Below, piece by piece: positions 57,618 through 64,000 of a DNA stretch of 64,000 nucleotides. This stretch comes from Haliea sp. (GTDB lineage Bacteria; Pseudomonadota; Gammaproteobacteria; Pseudomonadales; Halieaceae). The translations under genes were made by a program, and so were the position numbers. Position 1 is the stretch's first letter. The number at the start of each line of letters is the position of its first letter. The stretch spans positions 70,560 to 134,559 of the forward strand of contig JADJAL010000013.1 in assembly GCA_016704305.1 (NCBI GenBank). The letters are read 5' to 3'. The notes beneath the pieces are model-generated. The model saw only the letters and a program-made list of their open reading frames with translations, did not search any database and was not told where the DNA came from.

Positions 57618-58303
57618 ACGAATTTCTGAACAATTTCTTTTTCGGCTATTACCCCTATATCGCAGGCACGGTATTCCTGGCAGGCAGCGTGGTGCGTTTC
57701 GACATGAGCCAATACACGTGGAAGACCAATTCCAGCCAGATCATGGATTCCAGTCCGCGCTTTCGCCTGGCCAACAACCTGTTCCACATCGGCATGATTT
57801 TCCTGTTTTTCGGCCATTTAATTGGCCTGCTGATGCCACACTCATGGTATCCCTATTTCGGACTGACGGCTTCCAGCAAGCAGCTGCTCGCCATGGTCTC
57901 GGGTGGACTGTTTGGCATTATGGCGCTTGTAGGCGGCACGATCCTGCTGCACCGACGACTGACCAATAAGAGAGTGCGGGCGCAGAGCTCGCAGATGGAT
58001 ATTCCTATTCTGGTCATCCTCTATACCCAATTGCTGTTGGGCCTTCTTACCATTCCCTTTTCGGCGCAACACCTGGACGGCTCGCTCATGCTCGTATTGG
58101 GCGAATGGTCGCAGCGTATCGTCACGTTTCGACCGGATGCGGCCGAGCTTCTGTTGGGTGTGCCGTGGCTGTACAAAATCCACCTATTTGTCGGCCTGAC
58201 GATTTTCCTGCTGTTTCCCTTCACCCGTCTGGTGCATATCTGGAGCGCGCCGTGGGGGTATATCGGTCGCAGTTACCAAATCGTGCGACAACGCCAGGGC
58301 TAA
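57614..58303 (+). CDS. narI: Nitrate reductase gamma subunit (cytochrome b)
   Basis: 229 aa with five membrane helices and four haem-ligating His in the expected places (two in NNLFHIGMIFLFFGHLIG, two in KIHLFVGLTIFLL and RLVHIW). It oxidises quinol at the periplasmic side and passes electrons to NarH. Confidence 0.96.
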   Translation: MNEFLNNFFFGYYPYIAGTVFLAGSVVRFDMSQYTWKTNSSQIMDSSPRFRLANNLFHIGMIFLFFGHLIGLLMPHSWYPYFGLTASSKQLLAMVSGGLFGIMALVGGTILLHRRLTNKRVRAQSSQMDIPILVILYTQLLLGLLTIPFSAQHLDGSLMLVLGEWSQRIVTFRPDAAELLLGVPWLYKIHLFVGLTIFLLFPFTRLVHIWSAPWGYIGRSYQIVRQRQG

Positions 58304-58307
58304 CAAG

Positions 58308-59233
58308 ATGCAGGATCACGAGTTGGTGGAACACATGGTGCGCACATGGTCGCCCGAGGGCAGCACCGGCAGCCAGGCGCGCATCAACGACACAGAGCGC
58401 GCACGCGAGAGCCTGATTGCCACGGATGCGTCGGGCACGGATCAACGCGACACCGCGTCACACGGTATATCGGTGAATGCCGTGGAGATATCGGAACGGG
58501 ACATCAATATCGAATCCGCGAACTACGAAGGCGGTACTATTCTTGAACGGCAGAATCAGGCCGCGATTGCCCTGGTCATCCGCGAACTGCTACTGCAACG
58601 CGCCGCCGAACTGGAACTGCCTGCCACGGGAGAGATAATGTCGATGAGGACGCTGTCATCGACCAGCTTCTGGCGCGAGAGCTGGCCGTTCCGGAGCCGG
58701 ACGACGCGTCGTGTCAGCGCTATTACGACAGTCACCGAGACACTTTCCGCAGCCCTGACCTGTTCGAGGTAGCCCATATCCTGATAGCCGCCGACCCGCG
58801 CGATGAAGATGCGCGCGCCGTGGCAAGGGAACAGGCGAGCGTGGCCATTCAACGACTGGCGCACGATCCCGAACGTTTCGCGGACCTGGCGGCCGCAATG
58901 TCGCATTGCCCATCTAAAACAACTGGCGGTAGTCTGGGCCAGATCGGCAAGGGCCAGACAGTACAGGAATTCGAAGAAGTACTGTTTCGGATGCAGCAGG
59001 GTGAAATCAGCCGCATTCCGGTCGAAACTCGCTACGGATTTCATGTGATCCATTTGCATCGGCGGATCGACGGATTACAACTGGATTTCCTCGCAGTGAG
59101 GGAGCAAATCGCTCATTACCTGCGCAAAAGTGTGCACCACGTGGCCCTGGGTCAATATCTGCGCATGCTCGCCGACCGCGCCGACATCAACGGCATAGAT
59201 CTTATGTGCAGTGCGACGTCCCAGGCTCGGTAA
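58308..59233 (+). CDS. Parvulin-type peptidyl-prolyl isomerase of the nar operon, one frameshift
   Basis: About 308 codons, starting 4 bases after narI. The second part is a clear PpiC rotamase domain: VAHILIAADPR, then GGSLGQIGKGQTVQEFEEVLF and a GFHVIHLHRR end. The first part is a disordered hydrophilic head and a SurA-like helical segment. The frame switches between 58625 and 58640; repaired, DEDAVIDQLLARELAVPEPDD bridges the two. Homologues often follow narI in beta- and gammaproteobacteria. No signal peptide is seen, so it probably acts in the cytoplasm on the assembling reductase. Confidence 0.85.
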
Positions 59234-59400
59234 TGCGCGGCTCGTGGAATTTGAAGATATCTTGGACGCCAGCTTCGAATGTGCGCTCGGTGCAAGGAAA
59301 ACCAGAGACGCGCGCTTCGGCGGCCACACCCACAATCCGATGTGGGGGACGGCGCTTTAAAAAGTGGTTCTTCGCTGCAAAAGTTGATTTCGCCGAACTG

Positions 59401-59780
59401 TCATTTAAGGTCGGATTCCAGGATGAAAGCCTCCAGAACCTTGTCGATGCCGTAAATGTGTCGCGTCAGCCATTCGCGCAGGAACATAGCGGTTAATTCA
59501 CGGACGGCAGGATCCTTCATGCTGGATGCACTGATCGCCGCAATTTCAGCGCGGAACTTCTCATGCGCACGAAAGTGTGGCGCTCGTTCTGGAAATGCCA
59601 GGACCTCCATGTAGGCTTCCTCAATTGCGAAATGCTCCTCTGCGTAGCGATGCAATTCGGTCAGCACTGCTCCCATTTCCACTTCCCCGCGAGGGCATCC
59701 AGAAGCCTGAATAGCCGCTGATGCTGCGTCTCCTGCCAGATCAGTTGACTACTACGCTGTCGCGTCGTGCCATCCGTCAT
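59401..59780 (-). CDS. Bacteriohaemerythrin, one frameshift
   Basis: About 126 codons from the ATG at 59780. The diiron His/Glu ligands of the second half are clear: HRYAEEHFAIEEAYM, APHFRAHEKF, then WLTRHIYGIDK. The N-terminal half (LIWQETQHQRLFRLLDALAG) is in another frame, joined by one base at the CCCC run 59689-59694 region. O2-carrying bacterial haemerythrins occur near NO and respiratory genes. Convergent with the nar operon. Confidence 0.8.
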
Positions 59781-59798
59781 CCTTTTGCACCTCGGCTC

Positions 59799-60245
59799 TT
59801 ACGATAACAACCCTACCCGGTAGCCAACACCAATGACTACGAATGCCACGGAGATTATCGTGACGGCGACAACATGCCAGGCTAATGTGCCCAGATTTTG
59901 CGCGGTGAGATGTGGAATAACCCGCAAACGCGCGTGCGCAGCGAGTGCCACAGTCGCCGCCAGCAGTCCCAGTTTGATGACGATAGCGCGGGTCGCGGGG
60001 TTGTCCAACTCTAGCCAGGTCGATGGGGGAGCAAGCGTTGTAGCCAAATAGAGCCCCGTGAACACCTGGATCAACAATGCGGGTATGCCAACTCGTTCGA
60101 AACGAACCTCGAAGGCCTGGACCGCGACAGGAGACCGCTCCTTGAGGGCGCCCGGCAGAACACCCAGGGCGAGCACCAGGTGACCTCCTGTCCAGACGGT
60201 GGCGCCGAGAACGTGAAAAAGTAGTGCCGTCGTATATGAGCTCAT
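59799..60245 (-). CDS. CopD-like four-helix membrane protein, copy 2
   Basis: 148 aa, four helices, intact. Same architecture as 42949-43391: LLFHVLGATVWTGGHLVLALGVLP, VGIPALLIQVFTGLYL, VIKLGLLAATVALAAHARLRVIP, then a last helix. His residues in helices 1 and 4 could bind haem. Related to the CopD superfamily; copper transport is not demonstrated. Starts 54 bases short of where a longer alternative frame begins; the ATG at 60245 has GGGAG upstream. Confidence 0.8.
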   Translation of the reverse strand: MSSYTTALLFHVLGATVWTGGHLVLALGVLPGALKERSPVAVQAFEVRFERVGIPALLIQVFTGLYLATTLAPPSTWLELDNPATRAIVIKLGLLAATVALAAHARLRVIPHLTAQNLGTLAWHVVAVTIISVAFVVIGVGYRVGLLS

Positions 60246-60734
60246 TCCAGACTCCCATCTAACCTTGCGTCTGCTATGGCGTCCCGCATCAGCCGGCGCA
60301 CTGGATTGCCTGTACGAGTCGACGTTCTGCGGGCTCCCCCAATAGTACCTCTGACCGACCGGTATGGCAGAGGTCTGCCGTGAGAGGCTGCTTTACAGAT
60401 CAATCATGTCGCCGTTGATGCATGTTCTTACAGTGTAGTCACACTACTTCCGGCCGTTCAATTGATGCACATCATATTGATGAACAATACTCGGCTCCTA
60501 CAGGGCGTGGACACGCCATCGACGTTGCGAGCCAAGATTGCGGTAAGTCCAAAATTTGGATGCGAATTAGGGATGTGGCGTCTTGCCATTTAATCCGGCG
60601 CATGAAGCAAGCCAGTCGCCGCGTGCGGAGATATACGGGACTCACCCTGATCTGTTGTGCTCCGTGGTGCAAAATGCGCTGTGGGTGCTCGGATTTAAGT
60701 TAATAAAATCAATCGGTTAAAAATATCCAGCACG
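60246..60734. other. No gene seen; right end of the island
   Basis: About 490 bases up to the right repeat. Open frames at 60422-60703 have no family resemblance. AT-rich sequence immediately precedes attR. Confidence 0.5.
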
Positions 60735-60780
60735 ATTCATAATGCTGGGGTCGGTGGTTCAAGTCCACCCGTAGCTACCA
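60735..60780 (+). repeat. attR: right 46-bp direct repeat of tRNA-Met 3' end
   Basis: Identical to 32876-32921. No 5' tRNA half precedes it, so it is not a gene but the right attachment site. Confidence 0.95.
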
Positions 60781-60797
60781 CTTACACCACATCCCAG

Positions 60798-60855
60798 GGC
60801 TCTACCCCATGGCTCTACCCCATTAACGGGGAGGCTCTACCCCATTAACGGGGGA
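60798..60855 (+). repeat. 22-bp tandem repeat beyond attR
   Basis: GGCTCTACCCCATTAACGGG(GA) occurs in two full adjacent copies (60811-60832 and 60833-60855), with a 13-base partial copy before (60798-60810). Each holds a CCCC...GGGG hairpin. Lies between attR and the abiEii stop; possibly a terminator cluster. Confidence 0.7.
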
Positions 60856-60915
60856 TGGGCATTCATACGTACACGATTGATAATGCCATCCCACCCGCAG
60901 TGGGTCGGCACCTGA

Positions 60916-61830
60916 TTACCGATCCAACACCTTTTCGAGCTTGGACAGCGCCTTCGCACGCTTTGCAGGGCTCATCTTTCTGATATTACTGAGCTTCCAC
61001 TGTACGGCAGGCAGATCACTGGTGATTGCGTGCTCCAGCAAATCCCACTGCGGGTCGCCCGACTTGAAGGACAACAGAAACGCTTTCTGGTCGTCCGTTA
61101 ATTGCTGGCCTATTTCTTGAATCATGCGGGCGCGCGCCTGATTCAGTTCCTCCACGCTGACCTCTCGCAGGGTCATCCCCTTGAACTGCTGATCGAAAAC
61201 GGGCTGCAGTGGAAGCGGATTGGGGTCCAGCAACTCTGCTATGGGCCGATTGCTGCTCACCAGGTAAACCAGGAAGCAATCCAATAACGCAGGCGTTATT
61301 CCTCCGCCAGCCAAAAGCTGCATCACGTCAAACAGGTCGCGAGGGTGCTGCCGGTCGAGCGCGGCAACCAGTTTACCGGCGTACAGTTCATCCGCTGCGA
61401 GCACCTGTGTTTCGACATACCCGAACTGGTCCGCCACGGAATCGCTAATCGCCATTTGTACTGCTGGCATTATGCTGCCGCGGAGCACCGGCGAGACTTC
61501 CACCTTGATGTTGACACCCGCTGCTATCTGCAGCCGTTGGACCCGACCGGCCTCGCCCGCCGCAGCCGTTACCTTCGCACTATGGATTACCCGACGGACG
61601 TTGTCGGCGATCCGGCCCAGGCCGTCCTCAATCGCCGCGAGCGCATCATCGCGATTGTCCAGTGGCAGGTAAGTGAGATCGATATCCACGGACAGGCGTG
61701 GGAAATCACAGATGAAGAGGTTGATTGCCGTGCCGCCTTTCAGCGCAAAGCAGGATTCGGACGCAACCAGTGGCAACACTCGCACCACAAGCGCCACCTG
61801 GCGAAAATAGGGATTGCCTCTATCCAACAT
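60916..61830 (-). CDS. abiEii: AbiEii nucleotidyltransferase toxin
   Basis: 304 aa. The nucleotidyltransferase motif GGTAINLFICDFPRLSVDIDLTY (Gly-Gly and paired Asp) and the later ELYAGKLVAALDRQHPRDLFD are typical of the AbiEii/COG2253 family. In type IV AbiE systems it modifies tRNA and causes reversible stasis on phage infection. It overlaps abiEi by 11 bases. A fragment of a homologue lies at 36005-36108. Confidence 0.92.
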   Translation of the reverse strand: MLDRGNPYFRQVALVVRVLPLVASESCFALKGGTAINLFICDFPRLSVDIDLTYLPLDNRDDALAAIEDGLGRIADNVRRVIHSAKVTAAAGEAGRVQRLQIAAGVNIKVEVSPVLRGSIMPAVQMAISDSVADQFGYVETQVLAADELYAGKLVAALDRQHPRDLFDVMQLLAGGGITPALLDCFLVYLVSSNRPIAELLDPNPLPLQPVFDQQFKGMTLREVSVEELNQARARMIQEIGQQLTDDQKAFLLSFKSGDPQWDLLEHAITSDLPAVQWKLSNIRKMSPAKRAKALSKLEKVLDR

Positions 61831-62599
61831 GAAAAGCCTCTGGCACCGTTATCTGGTAGCGCTTGTCCAGCTTTCCGCCACGAGTCACCAGTCGCTTGCC
61901 CCGCCCCAGGTCTACCGCGTCAACATCAACTCGCTTCAGCCACGGATAGTCATAGCGGGTGGCGAAGAATAGGAAAAGGCGTTTGGCCTCGTTGTGAAGA
62001 CAAGTCTGCAACAAGGTATTCACTACAGCGGGCCGCAGCGAGGTCAACCCCTCGAACAGCTCGGCGGCGAATGTAAAGGAGGCTGTTGTTTCGTCCACCT
62101 GGCTCAGCACTTCGAGGATCGCTCGCTCGGGTGCCGAGCACTGTATTGACCAGTCGCGCACCTGCGTGGGCAGTTGCACCCAAGCTGCCTCCGCGTCGCT
62201 TTCGAATAGCTTCCTCCGGTGAAAATGCCAGCGCACATCCAGCGGCACCTGCTCCACCCAGCCCGGCACCCTGCCCCGCGCCCAGACATGGACGGCAGCA
62301 TCGCCACTAAGCGATAGGTAATGCGCCAGCCCCTGACGATTCAGCGCGCTTACACCGCCCAGGTGCAGTTGAAATCCCCCAAGCCGTTGCAACCCAAGGA
62401 TGACGCCTTCCCAGGTAACCGGGTGACCCGGGCGGGCGTAGACACGTCCGCCCAGGCGTATCAGCCAGCCGCTCTGCACATACTTTTGAACCAGTTGGGG
62501 TGAATAGCCGTTTTCCGTCAGCCAGGTGCTGGGAACGGCGACCCCCTCCGGGATCTGAAGGGTCAACTGGTTCAGCTTTTCGTATTTTCGTATACTCAT
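61820..62599 (-). CDS. abiEi: AbiEi antitoxin / transcription repressor
   Basis: 259 aa. An N-terminal winged-helix region (TWLTENGYSPQLVQKYVQSGWLIRLGGRVYARPG) and a C-terminal domain with a basic end are as in AbiEi antitoxins. It neutralises AbiEii and represses its own operon. First gene of the pair. Confidence 0.9.
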   Translation of the reverse strand: MSIRKYEKLNQLTLQIPEGVAVPSTWLTENGYSPQLVQKYVQSGWLIRLGGRVYARPGHPVTWEGVILGLQRLGGFQLHLGGVSALNRQGLAHYLSLSGDAAVHVWARGRVPGWVEQVPLDVRWHFHRRKLFESDAEAAWVQLPTQVRDWSIQCSAPERAILEVLSQVDETTASFTFAAELFEGLTSLRPAVVNTLLQTCLHNEAKRLFLFFATRYDYPWLKRVDVDAVDLGRGKRLVTRGGKLDKRYQITVPEAFHVG

Positions 62600-62784
62600 G
62601 GTTTATTTTTATTACTTTTATCAAACAGCGTCAATGCCAGAGTTCACTTATCCTGATGAATATATACTTAAAGTATATTTTATGTGATTTTACAAACCGA
62701 CTATCCAATTCACTGTCACATACTGAATACAGGCGGCGGGTGAGTTGCCAGGCGAAGTATTGGGTTTGATAAGAAGTAAAATAT

Positions 62785-63991
62785 TTACCCATTGTTCGCT
62801 TCCGGGAACAGCCCTGGCATCCAGCGGCCAGCGAGCCTGGCCGGGAATGCAATCCGCAGCGGTGCCCGTGTGCTGTCGGATTGCAATACGCCGGCGCCGA
62901 GTAACGCCGCGACGACCCGCCGCGCCTGTCGATCTCCCGTTCCTACAATGTTCGCCACATCGCCACGGGGCAGCTCCCCGCGATAGAGGACGGCTTCCAG
63001 TACGTTGCCGGATTGTGGTGGCATTCCGTCCGTGCGGACTTCTTCTTCAACCCACAGCCGCATGCGCTCGCGCAATTTGTTGGGGTTGAACCAACTGTTC
63101 CATAAAGGTCACCTGGTCAATACAGGTCTGTAGGAAGAATGTCGTGAATTCAACAAGGGCGGCCTCGCTGCGGCTTCCCCTACCGTCAAGGTCACCACGC
63201 CGGGGCTGGTCGCAGCCTATGAGGTGTTGCTTGTATCTGGCCTCTTGTCTGGCGAGTCCTCGGGCGATGGACCAGATGCCACCCGTGTCGAGCGCATCCT
63301 TCAACATGGCATATGACATCAGCCGCGCGACGCGGCCGTTGCCGTCCAGGAAGGGGTGAATCCATAGCAGCCTGTGGTGCGCCGCTGCCGCCGAGAATAT
63401 CGTCTCTGCTTTTCCGAGATTGCTATAGACCTGCTCGAAGCGGTCCAGAAACCGGGGAATTGCCCCTGGGCTTATGGCGACATGGTCACCCACGATTACA
63501 TCGCGTTTCCTGCCCACACCGGGCTCCAGGTGAATGCGTTCTCCGGTTTTCGGGTCTTCAAGCCAAAGCAGTTCATCGGGGAGTAACTCCGTAAAACGCC
63601 TGTGCGTTTCACAGATGCCTTCCTGTGTCGCGGCCCGGCCCGCCAGCCCGCCCTTATCAATCCACTCCTGGACCGTCACGTGGGCGCGCGCTTCCAACTG
63701 GAGATCCCGCTTGCGCGGTTCATCGCTATAGTCGTTGTGCATGGCGCGCTCGATATCCACGGGGTGCGTATCGTGGCCCTCGATCAGGTTCGAGTAATAA
63801 CAGTTCATGGCGCGGACCAATTCAGCAAGTGCGCCCACCACACCGTCTGGCAAGCTGCGCCTGAATCCCGCAGATTTGGCCGCGAGCTCCACGGCGAGCT
63901 CGATCAAGCTTCCTCGGTGCGAGGAGCCATCGCTGATTTGGAGAGGCTCCATCATCGCAATATCTTCTCCGCGATCGATGACTTCTTTCAT
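62785..63991 (-). CDS. Fic-family protein, one frameshift
   Basis: About 402 codons from the ATG at 63991 near the window edge. The Fic core motif HPFLDGNGRVAR is intact, so AMP transfer to a target protein is plausible. An N-terminal helical part (SAGFRRSLP, then CYYSNLIEGHDTHP) resembles self-inhibiting Fic proteins, and a C-terminal winged-helix-like tail (GELPRGDVANIVGTGDRQARRVVAALL) follows after a +1 shift at the GGGG run 63085-63088. Possibly one module with AbiE. Confidence 0.88.
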
Positions 63992-64000
63992 GTCCGCTTT

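Larger units (their letters stand above)
32876..60780. mobile_element. tRNA-Met-integrated nitrate-respiration / NO-detoxification genomic island
   Basis: Bounded by exact 46-bp direct repeats, the left one being the 3' part of the tRNA-Met. It carries an integrase next to the tRNA, decayed IS pieces, a norR regulon, an orphan sdhB, a P450 and the narKGHJI operon. No conjugation or replication genes were seen, so it is an integrative island rather than an obvious ICE. The 36.4-41.4 kb part is visibly AT-richer than the flanking chromosome, while narGHJI is close to host composition, which suggests a mosaic origin. Confidence 0.9.

Noticed and set aside
60735..60780. A second tRNA-Met gene
   Set aside because: Only the 3' 46 bases are present; no D-arm or 5' acceptor strand precedes them.
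60798..60855. CRISPR array
   Set aside because: Repeats are directly adjacent with no spacers, only two and a half units, and no cas genes are in the window.

Overview
The window looks like the chromosome of a GC-rich gammaproteobacterium. The marine, NOR5/Cellvibrionales-Pseudomonadales-like assignment is an inference from gene content and order; no 16S rRNA gene is present. Bases 1 to 32.9 kb carry a conserved housekeeping backbone: mgtE-darP, yhdP-rng-maf-mreDCB, the divergent gatCAB operon, a GH10 xylanase lipoprotein, creA, small conserved genes, cysZ, rhlB, a MATE pump, hemA-prfA-prmC-moeB, and the divergent TPR lipoprotein-lolB-ispE-tRNA-Gln-prs-rplY-pth-ychF run, ending in an elongator tRNA-Met.

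The tRNA-Met is the integration site of a genomic island of about 27.9 kb. The last 46 bp of the tRNA (32876-32921) recur exactly at 60735-60780, and a tyrosine recombinase lies 36 bp past the tRNA. The island starts with a three-gene recombination module (integrase, AlpA-like small protein, second integrase-domain protein). A stretch of decayed DNA follows, with abiEii and IS256 fragments.

Then comes a nitric-oxide response cluster around norR. Divergent sigma54-type promoters (GG-N10-GC) point one way to a small membrane protein, a group III truncated haemoglobin and a cupin, and the other way to a glycine-zipper protein and flavohaemoglobin hmp. Next are a complete but damaged IS with a 13-bp inverted repeat and a 7-bp target duplication, an IS3 remnant, a CopD-like protein, two paralogous unknown proteins, a copA remnant, an orphan sdhB, a DUF6448-like secreted protein and a cytochrome P450.

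The island ends with a full nitrate-respiration operon, a fused narK followed by narGHJI and a parvulin-type PPIase, and with a haemerythrin and a second CopD-like protein. No nitrite, nitric-oxide or nitrous-oxide reductase, no narXL and no molybdopterin genes are in the window. The island therefore appears to add nitrate-to-nitrite respiration plus NO detoxification to its host.

Beyond the right repeat lie an abiEi-abiEii pair and a Fic protein, which look accessory too, so a second element may be stacked on the same site.

A caution applies throughout. At least thirteen genes, including essential ones (gatB, hemA, ispE), are broken by single-base indels, many in short homopolymers, and one IS contains an implausible poly-G tract of about 120 bp. 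The simplest reading is uncorrected sequencing error. These genes are annotated as one locus each, with the frameshift position given.
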